This document shows positions 11,590-25,302 of a stretch of DNA of 64,000 nucleotides, one piece after another. The stretch spans positions 48,380,190 through 48,444,189 of the forward strand of contig CM034236.1 in the NCBI GenBank assembly GCA_019916065.1. The letters are read 5' to 3'. The notes below the pieces were generated by a model. That model was not told the origin of the DNA and did no database searches. It saw only the letters and a program-made list of their open reading frames with translations. This stretch comes from Vitellaria paradoxa. Taxonomy: Eukaryota; Streptophyta; Magnoliopsida; Ericales; Sapotaceae. Position 1 is the stretch's first letter. Every line of letters begins with the position of its first letter. Both the position numbers and the translations under genes were made by a program.

Positions 11590-12800
11590 GCGATGCCCTC
11601 CCTAAAAAAAAATCTCTCCCATGCTTCTTTACCCTAACAGCCTGTCACCTTTCTTTTCTAACACACGTGTCTTATTTTTACGTCCCACGACCCATTTGGA
11701 CCACAATTCCCACGTGGCCAGGGCCACACCTTGCCGGCCGTGCTACCTGGAGCCCGCCATGTATAGTTGCAGGACCACCTTACATATATATGCATATATA
11801 TAAGCAATACTTTTTTTGATTCAGACCTTGCCAATCGCTGTGCCTTTCAATTATTTCATGTCGTTACCTTCATGGGGCCTGTCCAAGCTCAAGGCTCGCC
11901 ACCCATTTTTATTTTATTTTATTTTTGTATGTCAACTTTCAATGCTCTTCCTTTTACTTCTTTGGAGTTTTTTTTTTTCCTATTGTCATTAATTCCCAGA
12001 TTATTATTTCTAAAGAGGTAAAGATTAGATTTCGTTTACGGTAATAAAAAATTTTAAAAAATAATAAAAAATATTAAGAAATAAAAAAATTATTCACTTT
12101 TTATTTTATTGTACAAATTACAAATTTATAACTTATTTTATTTTATTTTATTTTATTTTTTATTTTTTTTAAAAAGGAAATAAAAGTTTCAAAGTGGGGA
12201 GAAGCAAAGGAGATAATTTATCTTGAAAAGTCTGGAGCCATACCATGGGAATGTTGGTCCCTTGCTTTTAATATGTAATCATCTGTGTGAGAGGACAGTG
12301 AGACAGTTGAGGAGGACAAGGCTATTTGATTCCCAAATCCCGAGAACTTAAGATCAACCAAACAATTAGCCCGGTTTGATTTATTGTAAAATCTAAGAAT
12401 TTTTGAAAAATTTAAAAAATTTTTAAAAATTATTCATTTCTTTTGTTTTACTGTACAAATTACGACTTCACAACTTATTTTATTTTATTTTATTTTATTT
12501 CATTTTTTATCATTCTAAACACACTACATTAATAGAATAAATGGCTACTGCACATTAGTTATTTACAACAGCTTACAGATCAAAATGATTTTGTTAGGTA
12601 GTATTTAGAGTTTTGAAAAAATTTTAAAAAAAATTAAAAATTAATATAAAAGCGATAGTGATAAAATTTAATTGAAAAGTGATAGTGATAAAGCTTCAAA
12701 CGATAATCTTAATATTGCTGAGATTAAATTTTTATGAAAATTTTTAAAAATTTTTTAAGCTTCAAACGGTAATCTTAATATTGCCGAGATTATATAGATT
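11590..12800. other. Intergenic DNA with MITE remnants
   Basis: No gene. A GC-richer stretch at 11600-11900 contains two more ACGT sites (near 11665 and 11712) but only short frames without family resemblance. Segments at about 12030-12170 and 12380-12530 are copies of one repeat (ATTATTCA...GTACAAATTACRA...AACTTATTTTATTTTATTT), related to segments at about 37440-37640 and 45810-45960. Confidence 0.55.
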
Positions 12801-13713
12801 TAGGAGTGGCAAAATCGAACCAAACCCATCAACTCGTCCAATTAAACCCATAATAAATGAGTTTGAGTTCTATTATTTTACTAATTGAGTTGTAATTGGG
12901 TAACTTATAAAATATTCATTTATAAATGGATGCAATTGGGTTGTAAAACGGGACCTGTTAAAACACTCATTTAAATTAAAAAACTAATTTTAATCCCCCT
13001 CTTTACAATATTCTCTCTCTCACCTCTCTCTTTCTCTCTCTCTCTCCAGAGAGAAAGAGTACACACATATACACAAAAACACGCACGCGCGCGCACGTGT
13101 ACACACACACATGCACATGCGTGCGCGCACCCACATACACACCCACACGCGCACACATACACATACGTGCCCGCGCGCGCACCCACACACGCACACGCGC
13201 ACGCACACACACTCACACACGCGCGCGCGCACACGCACCCACCCATGCACGTGCCCACACACGCACACACACTCACGCATGCGCACACACACCCACATAC
13301 ACACGCATGTGTACACACAGGCGCGCGCGCGCGCGCACACACACACACCCATATATATATAGAGAGAGAGTTGTTAATTTAAAATTGAATAAAAAATAAA
13401 TCGGTTCGTATAAATTCAAAATTAACTGAAAATTGTAAATATAATTTATAATATGTATAATATTAAATTAATTAAAATAAATATTGATGTATTTATATAT
13501 ATACAAATTAATTGAAATAAATTTTTAATTTTTTTTTAAAAGTAAGTTAGGTCATAAGTAAATGGGTTGTGATATGAATTTATAGGTTTGTAATAACTCG
13601 TATTTAATCCGTTCATATCTAACCCACCTTTTAAATTGGTGGGTTTGAGTTGTACTCATTTAACCTCCAACCCATTTAAACCCATCACTAACCCGCCCAT
13701 TTTGCCATCGCTA
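12801..13713. mobile_element. hAT-like non-autonomous element with perfect 8-bp TSD
   Basis: Left end TAGGAGTGGCAAAATCG and right end TTTTGCCATCGCTA form terminal inverted repeats with mismatches at two positions. The 8-bp sequence TATAGATT lies immediately outside both ends (12793-12800 and 13714-13721), a target duplication of the length made by hAT transposases. The interior has no transposase; it carries inverted AACCCATT-type subterminal blocks and a roughly 300-bp CA/CG tract. Strongly supported as an inserted element; superfamily by TSD length and ends. Confidence 0.8.
13013..13370 (+). repeat. Compound microsatellite (CT)n, (CA)n/(CG)n, (AT)n, (GA)n
   Basis: CT-rich run, then about 270 bp of almost pure alternating pyrimidine-purine sequence (ACAC, GCGC, ACGCGC, with occasional CCC interruptions), then ATATAT and GAGAGA. 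It is inside the hAT-like element. Open frames across it on both strands (Thr/His-rich or Val/Cys/Ala-rich) are translations of the repeat, not genes. Confidence 0.95.
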
Positions 13714-13855
13714 TATAGATTGATAAAATGTAGACGCAACCACAGTTAATTAGTGTAGCAAAATAGATAATCGTAATTACACAATTAGATATTTTAAATT
13801 GTATTGATCTCACATAACACATATATATCCATAATTTATAGTGGTAGAATAAAGG

Positions 13856-14167
13856 GGCATTTAGAGAAACAACTTTTAGTAATTTTTGTTATTTTTTTGT
13901 CGAAAAATATTAATTGTAATTTTTAATGTGTTTGGAAAAACAAGAACAATTTTTAGCAACTTTTTATAATTTTTAAGTGTTTGATAAAAATTTTATCAAC
14001 TTTTAGTATTTTTTAGCAATTTTGAGTAACTTTTAGCAATTTTTACTAACTAATAAGTTGAGAAATTATTGTAGTAGAATAGAAAAGTGACAAAAATTAG
14101 CGATTTGTCAAACACTCAAAAATCAAAAGTTAGTAATTTTTTACTAAAAATTTTACTACCAAATGCT
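13856..14167. mobile_element. MITE with GGCATTT(A/G)G inverted ends
   Basis: The left end GGCATTTAGAGAAACAAC and the right end, whose reverse complement reads AGCAGCATTTGGTAGTAAAA, are related inverted sequences. Both continue into TTTTAGTAA(A/T)TTTT-like interior, and the middle is made of repeated TTTTAGCAAYTTTT units. No coding capacity. Confidence 0.5.
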
Positions 14168-14233
14168 GCTTATGGTCATACATTTGGCGACTTTCATGTT
14201 GCAGTGTCATATTTATCTTCTAATAGACTACGA

Positions 14234-14570
14234 CTCCGTTTGGAGTAAGAAAAAATAAGATAAATTGAGATAAAATGTGGTTTGGAGTTTATTTGGCGCC
14301 TTTTTTTAATGAAAAGTTTGAAATCGTGGGAACGATTTTTTAAATCCGTTCCCACAGATTCAAAAAAATTCACAAAAAATAGCGACAATGGTACTCGTTT
14401 GAAAGCTTTCGACACGAAGAATATGATTGTATAAAAAATTTACACATTCGATTAACCTACTTCCAGATTTTTTATTTTTTTAGCAAAATATTGAAATTTT
14501 TTGAAATTTGTAATGGCGGAAAAATTAGAGTAGAGGGGTTGTTGGAGATTTATAGAGGTTTATAGAGGTT
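14234..14570. mobile_element. Second copy of the CTCRTTTGGAGTAA MITE
   Basis: Begins CTCCGTTTGGAGTAAG and matches the element at 4628-4986 over most of its length, including the AAAGCTTTCGACAC(G/A)AAGAA block. The right end is not preserved: the sequence runs into a different TTCATTTGGCC segment, so the copy is truncated or interrupted. Confidence 0.6.
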
Positions 14571-17500
14571 GTTCATTTGGCCAAACAAGGCCTACGTTGC
14601 ATTGATTTTTCTTAAAGGAAAAAGTTATTTTGACTTGTTTGAGACACCAAAATTTATTAATTTTAACTATTTTTTTTTTACTCTCTTCCAATTAAATTTC
14701 TCCACATATAACGTTTATATCACATCTTTCTATTTTTATTGCACTTTTTGGCTAATTTTTTGTCAACCAAACACACTATTAGAAATTAAAATAAAAATAA
14801 TATAACAGCGAAATTATTATAAAAAATGTATTATCATGCGTTCTTTATTTCAAAGTAATAAATTCATAATCATACCACATCGTTATCACCAAATTTCTTA
14901 AAACATTATTTTCAAATTATATATATATATATATAGTATATATGCATGATGAAGAGTGAGGGAATACCAACTGAAGTTTCCCAAATTGCCATAGTCATGA
15001 GTGGGCAATAAGAAGACTCAATTAGCATCAGCTCTAGATGGGGTTGTGTACGTCCCCATTTGCAGAATTATTTTAATATATAAGAGAGTTTTGAATTGTA
15101 ATTAATAGTTTTACTAAGTCCGCTGCACATAATTTAAGAAAAACTTTTTAAATGCTACGAAAGGTGATTGATATATATCTCTATAAAACTGGCCCCATGC
15201 GGCCCTTTCTTATATGTTGTTAACTTGTCTCTTCAAATACTAACTTTGTTTCTTTCTTTAAGATAAGCACAACCTTAAGTCATCCACGGGGGTATGACCT
15301 GAATGGCACCTTTGAAATGGACAAATGTTTGGCAATTTTTTTTTTTTTTAAATGATTTACTCATAATTTACGTACCATCAACATGGATGGATTTCAACTT
15401 TTCGGACCAATTGATGGGGAGACTGAACCGGTAGAAAAACATCTATATCTATAATATAATGTTTGGTAGGGGGTATTAATGTCACAGAAGCTTGAATACT
15501 AAGTAAATTAAATATTTGGTAAAGATCCCAATTTTTTTAATTGTTGGAAATTGGTTGGTTAAAGTATAACATCATTAGGTGAATGCTTGCCCTTTCTTAA
15601 TTATTGTCTACTTATATATTAATTTTATTTAAAACAACAAGCAAAACGATGATATGCTTGCTTATATATACTGCCCGTCTAAACGATAGATTAATTATTG
15701 TAGTATGATAGTTTAAATTAATCCCAGTTCTTTAATCATAGTATGTGATGGTTTACACATCAACTAATTGGCCTTTGGATAAAGAGTTTCTAAAGCTTAA
15801 ATACAACTTAAGGAGTTGAAATTATATTTTTAAGTTTTAAATTCTGATAAAAATTTATTCAATGGTCAACGTTAAAACATTTCTTTCATTGAATGAATCT
15901 GCATAAAAATTCAAAAGTTAAAAATACAACTTTAATTCCTAAAATTACATTTCAATTTCAGGATCCCTCGTCCTTGGGACATAAAGAGATCTTTTTAGCA
16001 AATTTATTTATTTATTTATTTATTTTTTCCAGATCCATAGATCAAAGTAATTAAAGGATTGAAAGCTACACTTGCAGGAATTGAAGATATGGGGACGTGT
16101 GGGATGCCTGTGCCAATTAACATTAATAGAACATAATTAGCATCTTTCATATATGTTGGCTTGCAATTATTGGCCGAGAAGTTTCATAAGATATATATAA
16201 ATATATATTTTATTTTTGTTTCTTGAAAAGGTAGGTTTCTTAAGACTTGCAAGCATTGTTGTCAAAAACCCAGATGGCCATGCTTTTGTATTCATGGTAA
16301 TTTGACCTTGGTTTAATCAAAATTCCGTGCAATTGATGGCTGATTAATTTTTGACAGTGTATATTAAATTTTTATTACTCTAGTCGGGCAACCCTAGCCA
16401 CTTGAGACTAGCATTCGCAGTTGAAAGAGTCTTCATTCGTTTAATTGACGAGGCTATACATAAAAAGATCCCTTCCTTGTTAATGTGACGGATCTAAATT
16501 TGATCTGGAGTAAATTCGTCAGATCTAGATCTTAATTTAAAAGTAATTGGATCCATTTTGTAAGATTTAGTCTGAATATAATTTGTAAGATTTAATTTAA
16601 ATTTATATATCAACAGACTAGCCTGCTTTAAAAATATTTTTTTTTAAATCATCATTTTATAAAAATAAAAATATTTTTAATTTAAAAATATATGTTATAT
16701 ATGTACAAACAGCAAAAATTTTTTGATAAATAGTGATCGGTAAAATTGAGAATTTTAACATTTTGGTTAAATTTTAATCATAAAATTTAGTTTAATGTGT
16801 ATATTTGTATGGAACCTTTAAGTGGTTTCATCGTATTTTGTGATTGGTTGTGTTGTATTTTTCTGTAGATTTTTTTCGTTTACGTTTAAATAAGTGCATA
16901 TTATATACATGTATGTATATAGAAAAATTCCATGAACTGTGCAATCAGTGCATCAAAGAAACCCAAACCAAAGTCAACGTCTACATCCAAGGATCCACAA
17001 AGTATTGCAGCCAAGGTAAACAAATACAATTGCTTCTTCTTACAGTTAACACAATTAATTTTGTTTTTTATAATTAATCCCTGAATGATTTGGTTACCAT
17101 GTTAGAGAAAGCCACCAGCAGTATATCTTTTTATACATGCTTCGTATATATATAAATATATTAGAGTAAAAGAGTGAAAATGACTAATTTTATTTTACAT
17201 ATTTTTTATTTTTAGATATTTTTAAAATTTTTATTTTTTATTTTTAAGTATTTTATTTTAAAAAATAATGGGTCCGACGAATTATCCAGATCCAAATTTA
17301 TTAGTTCTTGAATCTAATGAATCTCGATTGAATGAGTCACGTATTTAATTAGACGGATTTGATCTACTATTATTAAATTTGATCCGAGTTGAATCTAGAT
17401 TAAAACCAACCCCTGGACAAGCTTAATTATATGCGCCAACCATGTGTATATATATATATATATAAAAGACCTACGATGCGGAAAAAATCCTCTTTGGTGA

Positions 17501-18439
17501 CCCATAATTGGTGCTATAAATCAGAGTCGGGTTGATCGTAAGTGAATATTTTGATCACAACGTTACCAATATTGACCTGAAAGGTGCCTCTTAATTTAAG
17601 CGGTTTTCCCGTTAGGGTTACTCAGATACCATCACTGAGATAACTTATTAAGACATTAATATCTTCAAGTCATCAGCCCTAATAATTAAGGTCAATTTTG
17701 GTTTGTTAACGCGGTTTTGTAACAAAATTAATGTATTTACGTGTGAATTAATTCTCATGTATATTAGGAGAGTCGTGCAACATATACTTACAGGTACATA
17801 TAATTGAGGTCTATATTCAATATTAATGTGATGCGATTTTAACTGTGAATATTAATACCTGCGATTGTTGATATTAAGGACACTACTGGGGTTGTGGTTG
17901 CAACATAAGCCTTTCCAAAACAAGTGAAGTGTGTTTGAAAAGTGAGAAAGAAAAAGAAGGGAGAAGTGGAGGGGGGAAAGCATCCCCAGAGAAGAAAGGA
18001 ATAATTTGATTGGCACCAAAGGGACAAACGAAGGCAATTAGGGACCAACTTGGATCCACTATTGTCTCACAAATTATCATGACATATTGCCACTTTTAAT
18101 TTATAAAAGATGAGAGGTAAAAGAGAAACTAATTAATTAGGTTGTGCGGTGTGGTGTACTGCAGTGCAGTGAAATGGTCGTGGCTAGTGAGCTAACTACC
18201 TTTGTGAGTGGGTGTGTGCATATGTCTTGTACTGAAGTTGAGAATTGAGAAAATGACTTCCATTGTCCTTCTTTAGCTTTTGCTTTGCATCATTTCCTTT
18301 TTCCACTACTCCATCTGGGGCAAAAGCGGGACAGTTAGAAATTGGCGTTGACGCTTCCTCGTACAAATAATATATATATATATATATATGTATGTATATA
18401 TATATAGACAGTTACATCTCCCTTCTTTTTCACTGCCAG

Positions 18440-18492
18440 ATATATATAATCTCTCTCTCTCTCTCTCCCCCCCCCCCCTCTCTCTCTCTGAG
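18440..18492 (+). repeat. (CT)n-C11-(CT)n compound repeat
   Basis: A CT dinucleotide run, about eleven C, and a second CT run, downstream of an AT tract. It resembles the CT-rich leaders found near transcription starts in this window, but no gene follows. Confidence 0.85.
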
Positions 18493-20719
18493 TGTACTAA
18501 TTTTCTTTCTTCTGCCAGAAAATTAGAAGAAAGCGTAGCTTCCTTTTTATATGATTACTGTGAGACATCCTCTTAATATTTATTTATTTATTTTTCTTTT
18601 TCCTAGCTGGTTTCTGTCCTTAAATTTCTATATTATTACTACCTATGTCAAGTTAAGTACTTTGTTGGGTACGGAATGGTATTTTTATGTGCCAGCAAGC
18701 TTAAGTTATTATCTCTTGCTTTAGATAAAGTCAATTATTGGAACAGCGAATTAGAAAAATGATTCCATTTCACTTATATTGCCCCATATAGTTAATAATG
18801 TCGCTAGACAAATTAATAAAATGTCAAATATGTTCCCCCTTTTTTTCCATGATTTGAGAAGCGGGCAACGAACAACAATGGACCATCATGATTTGCAATT
18901 TGATATATAAGAGAAAATCACTTAATTCATTGCCAATTAAAGTTGCAAACTGGGTCTTGTCCAAGAAATAAAGACATCAATTTTGGTTGTTGTCAATTAG
19001 TAACAATTAGTAATGGGGAGAGGGAATTAACGTTGACACAATTTTGTAAATCTAGACTAGTTTAATATATATATATATATATATATCGTTGTGAGGTAAG
19101 ATTCATATATTAATTTAAAGGTGCATGGTCATTATCAGGATATATGCAATATCACTGTTATGTTTTTTTAAAGGTATTTCATGATTCATTGCAACACTAT
19201 TAAGGGTACGAGAAGGAAAGGCACGTTCCAATGGATCTAAAAATTTGGGATTCGTCTGAATTGAATGAAATGTTTAAAAATAGAGTGAATTGGATTATAA
19301 AAATTTAACTTAAACAAGTTTAAAGGTAGAGTAGTTTAGGTTATAAAAATTTTGAATGAACTAAATTTCAAAAAAAAAAAAAAAAAAAACTAAAAAAAAT
19401 ATATTTTGGACCAGCCTATTTGAACCACAGCACAGGACAATTCTAAGTCAATCCACCCCTAAATGTACATATAGTACGTAAGAAAATTAAGTATATCTAA
19501 TTGCTTTATTTATTTATTTATTTTGGAAATAACACGAATTATCACCTAAATAAATATCATTTGGTTAATTATTAAGTTTTATATTAAAAGTCTATTCACT
19601 TTATACTTATTATGAGGTCCACACAAAATAATGCACTTATGTAGTAATTATCTTCATTCAATGTTTGAGTGTGCAATGAAAATACACTTTATAGGTTTAT
19701 TAATTTTGAAACTCACATATTAAAGGTTCATAAAAAATTAGCTAGGCAGCAATATCATTAATGTTTTTATATATTTCAACTCTAACATTAACTTATTTAA
19801 TTTAAACATTAGATTTAATTAAATTATATAATAATATCTTATATAATGTTGTCCAATAATTTGTTTACACTTATCATAAAGAGAATAGAAATTTAACTAA
19901 AACATATTATTTTGTCGCATAACGTAAATTTTGATAACTTAAAACAGTGAAAAAAAAAAAAAAGTTACTTGTGAGCTATAACATTTTCCTATAGTTGCAC
20001 ATTACTAATTAATCCTTACCAATGATAAGGGTTTCAACACTGTCGAAGTGGCATCAATTTTTTTTTCTTTTTTTTTTTGTCCCATAGAACAATTAAAAAT
20101 TTTTTTTGACAAATTTAAAAGCTTTTTAGGGTCGAAATATTTTTTTATCACTTCCGTTGCAACTTAAATACGATTTAATACCAACCACAATCATGATTGC
20201 AAATTTTATTTGAAAACATAAAAATTGCAAATTGATGAATTTGAGATTAAATTATATTAAAATATAAGCGATGAATAATTAATTATGCAATAATAGTTAA
20301 GATATTTTTAATAATTATTACTAATTAAATTAGTAATGGGACTAATTCCTAAAATAATAAAATCACTATTATAAAAAATTTTGAGTAATTATTTTTTGTA
20401 CGTAGTGATTTTAAATGTATCATAATTAATTATTTTAAACTACTCAAATTTAGAAACAAACTCAAACTAATAAAGTTATATATGAGCATTTTTTCTCGTA
20501 TAATTGTTATCAAATTCCTTTGTTTTAAATCTATCAGTACAAATGCAACTTTCGCGTTGTTTCCAAACACATGTTTAAAAGCATTCCAAAATATTTTGTT
20601 AACATGACTTAGAAAGTACATTAATGCCCGGTTTGGCAACTGAAAAATTTGTAACTTTTTTCAAAAGTAACGAACTTGGTAAAAAAAAAGTTAATTTTTT
20701 ATACATTTGGTAAAACATT

Positions 20720-21395
20720 CCAGCTCATTTGATAAAACTATCAGTTTTTAATTTTTGTTTTAAATTTTTTATTTTTAGTTTTCATTTTTATAATAAAAAA
20801 AACTTACAAAACACATTTGGTAATAATAGTTGTTGGTTGATAGTTATAGATTTGACTGGATATCCGCGACAACGATAGCTGGCAATCAGTGATAAAGGTA
20901 TGATTGGAAGTGGGTGGTGACTAGTGACAGTGGCTAAAGGTGGGTGATAGCCTACTAGCAGTAGTCGGAGGTAGGAGATGATGGTCAATAGTGATTGTGA
21001 TTAGAAGTGGGTAGCAGCCAGCGGCCTAGATGGTATCTAGCCAGGGTGGTTGGTGGCTAGCGGTAGAGGTGATGGTAGTTTAATGATGGTCGAAGGTGAG
21101 TGGTGACTGATCGACGATAATCAGACATGGGTGGCAACGGTGGTCAAAAGTGGTTGTGACTAGCAAGGGTTAGTGACGGGTGGTGGTCAATGGTTAGTAA
21201 TTATTATGACTAGTTATGGTGATGGTGGGAGAAGATATAAATTTAAGAAAATACCTTTTATGTTTCCATTATTTTAAAAAAAAATTTAAATAATTTTTAT
21301 TTTTTTGAAAATTGAAGAAAAAAATAAATTTATTAAACAAGTTTTCAAGTTTAGTCTTTTAAAAAAAAAGTGAAAATGAAAAATGAAAATTGAGT
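20720..21395 (+). mobile_element. MITE with GGTGGTGACTAG minisatellite core
   Basis: Ends resemble CAGCTCATTTGATAAAAC (left) and a right end rich in GAAAATGAAAAATGAAAATTG. The flanking stretches match, in reverse complement, the ends of the element at 57140-57869. The centre (about 20860-21230) is a degenerate minisatellite of GGTGGTGACTAGTGGC-like units. Non-coding; exact ends approximate. Confidence 0.5.
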
Positions 21396-22208
21396 GGAAG
21401 GCCTCAACATTTGGAGAAAAATTCAGTACGCATTTGGTAAAACAATCAACTTTTGGTGTAAAATTAAAAAATTAAATAATTTTAAAAAAATTTCAATGTC
21501 GACAAACCCTAATAGAAGAAAATAATTATATTGAAAAGTTTATTATACAATTCAATCATTATCGATCTTTCTTGGAACCATCCATCGCCAATTCAAAATC
21601 GTTAATGTTATCACCAACTACCGTATGAATGTTGCAAATTTTTAATTAACACTTGCTTGCCTTGAATTATGTATGATAATTGTTTTAAAATTTAAAGTAC
21701 AAAAATTGACGAGAGAGTCGGTGTTCATATTTTTCATATGTTATAGCATGCGTGAAGAAATAAGAAGCTTTTATGTTTTTCATCATTTGGAGGATTCCGT
21801 TGCAGAGTTGATTAATTGCTCTGTTTTTTGTGTTTGGTTTGTCGAGTCAATTCTGAATGTTGGTTTCATTGTTTTCTTTGCTGTTGGGTTTGGTCATATG
21901 CTTTGAGTCCAATGTTGGCATTGGATTTATTTGTATCCACGTCGGAGCATATATTCAACGCGGTAGTGCTTTGTTTTCACAATAAATATTCTCTCTTTGA
22001 AAATACATTTTCAATCTTTTCATCCGAGGGGAAAATGAAACAACCATGACACCATCATGGACAAATGCCCACAACCATATACATATAATGAGTTTATTTC
22101 ATGCATGCCATTCACTAATTAATGTTGATTTTAAAACATAAACATGATCATTAATCAACTTGCATGCATGATATAAATTTAAAAAAAAAATTTATACATT
22201 TATATAAT

Positions 22209-22248
<40 letters not shown>

Positions 22249-23009
22249 ATATATATTATAGGCATTGTGAAAACTAGCAGTTTTATTAAATTTTTATTAT
22301 GTATAATTATTTTTATACTATTTTATATAATTTTATTAATTTCTTTTCGTCTTCCGCTTGTAATTAGTTTTTATCTGAGGTGGTATTCATATAATACAAG
22401 TTTGATTTGCAAGTAAAATTATCAATTTCATTAAAAATTATTTTCATAAATTTTATTATATTTTACCCTAATTATTTTTAATAATTATATTATAAAAATG
22501 TTTTTATTTCTTATAATATAGTAAGTAATTTTTATCCTTATTAATTAAGAATGGAATACAATCCGGCGATGGCTCGATTGCGATGTGGATGCTGCATTTA
22601 TGATCAATGGTGGTCCAGCACACAAGTAGAACGAGCTTCTATTGAAAAATTAAACGCACATCATTGATTGATTCATTGGTGTTCACAAAATCTACGATGA
22701 AGCTACGTAGCTAGATTTTCCATTGTTGACAATATATATATATATATATATATGTATATACACATAGGTTTCTCCATCTGGAAACACCTTTGTGTCGGTG
22801 ATTGAATTATTCTTATCGTTAACAACCACTTACATTCAATTATTCTCTGTTACTTCCATTATTATTGTTATTATTTGATTATTATTATTATTAATGCAAA
22901 ATTTGAACGTGAACTCGAGAGCATAGTAAACATTCAATTGCACCAAATCTTGCGTGCAGATGGAGGTACACGACACAGTAATAAAAAAAATTATAAATAA
23001 ATAATGAAG

Positions 23010-23225
23010 CACACGTGTGGTGTGGGAAACTCTACACGTGAGAGGGGCAGATGAGATATTTGGACTGCAATGATGGGAGTGGCTCTGTCGGGCGTGTGAG
23101 GAGGAGGGGGAGGGGGAGGGTGAGATTCACGTGACATTTCCCAAAAGGCGACAGGTGGGGGAGGGTTGGTCCGTCGACAATCAATCCGGTTTACAGTTGG
23201 AAAGTCTCTCTCTCTCTCTCTCTCA
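23010..23225 (+). promoter_or_regulatory. Orphan promoter-like island: three G-boxes and CT tract
   Basis: Three perfect CACGTG palindromes (23012-23017, 23035-23040, 23128-23133) lie in a GC-enriched island of an AT-rich region, with a G-rich purine stretch (GAGGAGGGGGAGGGGG) between them and a CT dinucleotide run ending near 23225. Multiple ABRE/G-box copies plus a downstream pyrimidine tract is a common plant promoter layout. No coding frame follows within several kb, so this may be a non-coding RNA promoter, a dead gene's promoter, or chance. Confidence 0.4.
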
Positions 23226-24081
23226 GTAATAACCTCTTAATTTCCATCCTAATTTGTCTATTTATTTATTTATTCTCGTAACAAAAACACAAAATTTGTA
23301 TCCTGCATGCATTACCAATGAATAAGAAACTTTTCTCTCTCTCTCTCTTTATTTTTTAATTATAAAAAAATAATGAGAATTTTTAATAATTTTCGGTGGG
23401 AATTGATTTATTTGAGAATGTGGAAAATAAAATGCTTTGCCACCCATTTCCGCAAAGCTTATGAATCGCGACCATCACCATTTTAGTTGGGGGGTGGGTT
23501 TGAAGTGTTAAATTCGATATAAAAAAAAAATCGACTAATTTTTTAAAAGAATTTTTATTTTCGTCAATTTTGTTTTACTATAAAAATTTTCAACATTTAT
23601 AAAAAATTTTCAACTTTTTTACGTTTTTCAAATGACGCATCAAGCGCTTAGATGGCGTTTGATTTATTTTTTTGTTTTTTGTGTTAAAACTCTCAAAACG
23701 AGAAAATAAAAAATGCTCTATTTTCTTTATTTTTTGTTAAAAACTCTCAATATGACTTTTTGTCATTTTTCATTTCATGTGTAAAGTCATTTTTGATTTT
23801 CGAAAATAAATTTTAAAAATACAAGTAAATAAATTAGTTTTAATCTGTTTTCTTTATTTCTAAAAGTATAAAATGAAAAATGAATTCAAAATAGAAAATC
23901 AAAAACAGAAACAGAAAATAAAAAATAAAAAAACAAACAAAATGAGTTCTTAACAATTCAAAATTTACATACTTTTTGCTTTATTATTACTTTTTTTATT
24001 TCAAAATTTAACACTTCAACTATGCAATAGGTTGTTCAGTTTCCATTTTCATTCTTCTTGAACCACACATTTCTCCATTCT

Positions 24082-24283
24082 GAGAGTATTTGGAATTATA
24101 AAAAATTAGTATAAATTTATAAAAGTTGTAGTTTCAAAATTCATATAATAAGTATAAAATTTAAATTTTATAAAAATTTGTAGAGAGTATTTGGAATTAT
24201 AAAAAATTAGTGCAAATTTGTAAAAGTTGTAGTTTCAAAATTCATATAATAAGTATAAAATTTAAATTTTATAAAAATTAGTA
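24082..24283 (+). repeat. 101-bp tandem duplication
   Basis: Two nearly identical copies beginning GAGAGTATTTGGAATTATAA and ending in a TTTAAATTTTATAAAAATT stretch, in direct succession. The flank GGTCCAAACAGGCCC to the right suggests that it is the duplicated interior of a TTTGGA-type MITE. Confidence 0.8.
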
Positions 24284-25271
24284 GAGGAGGTCCAAACAGG
24301 CCCTTTCTAGGTAAGATGGAATTTTTTTTAGGTTCCAACTTTCAGAATTCTTAGGTTGCTTCAACAAATGACTACTACGCCAAGAAGTTCGTTTTACTCC
24401 AACTTTCAAATCAGTGTTTTTGTTTTGTGTCATTTCAATTATGTCATACTGGGTAGGATATTACAGTGTAATACAATAGGGAATGACATCAAATGCTACT
24501 ACTACCAATCTTCAGCTGCGGAGTCATGAGATGGATCTTGGGAAAGTCAATGGTATCAAAATAAATAAATAAATAAAAATAATTTTTTAAATTTTAAATA
24601 TATAAAACTTGCATTAAAAATAAACTTAAATTTTTTAAAGAGATTTCCATATATTCTAGTTTAACTTTTAGAATTATTTAATTATAAGCCACTATAATGT
24701 TTGAAGAGTGAAACCCCTAAAAGAAAGAAGATGAGAGAGAGAGAGAGAGAGGGGATGATGATATAAAATAGAAAAAAAAAAGACATATATATATATATAT
24801 ATAATATTCATTCACATCCTCCTAATATCTAGAATATCAGTCCAAAAATCCTTTCTTATCTTTGGAAAAGAATTCAAGATAATGTAGAATCTTACACAAA
24901 ATTTCGACCATATTTAGTTGGGTTCCTACCATGTTTGGCAACAACTTAAAATTCCTGTTGCCTTCCTATAGAGATATTACCCTCCTTTTACTTTTTCAAA
25001 ATCCACAGTTCCTACTCCCTAACAAAATATAATTTAGTGTAAAATATTTATTCAAATCAAGTGATTACTTTTGAAATTAAAGTAAGGTTTGTGGCACTTG
25101 ATTATGTGCTTTTTTGTGAATGGAGAGAGAAAGAGAGGAGGAGAGAAAATGAAAGAGCAGATTTAAAATTTGAGCTCCACTTATTTTTTATAATAATTTT
25201 TGTATAAAATTTGAATTATAATATACATAAATAAGCTTTATCATAATAATTTTTATATTAAATTTGAATTA

Positions 25272-25302
<31 letters not shown>

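Noticed and set aside
12971..13399. Several long overlapping frames on both strands (Cys/Val/Ala-rich or Thr/His-rich)
   Set aside because: All are translations of the CA/CG microsatellite inside the hAT-like element; all frames are open because the repeat lacks stop codons.
18388..18576. Possible gene leader with a CT tract and short frame
   Set aside because: The frame is mostly repeat translation and no downstream coding exon was found.
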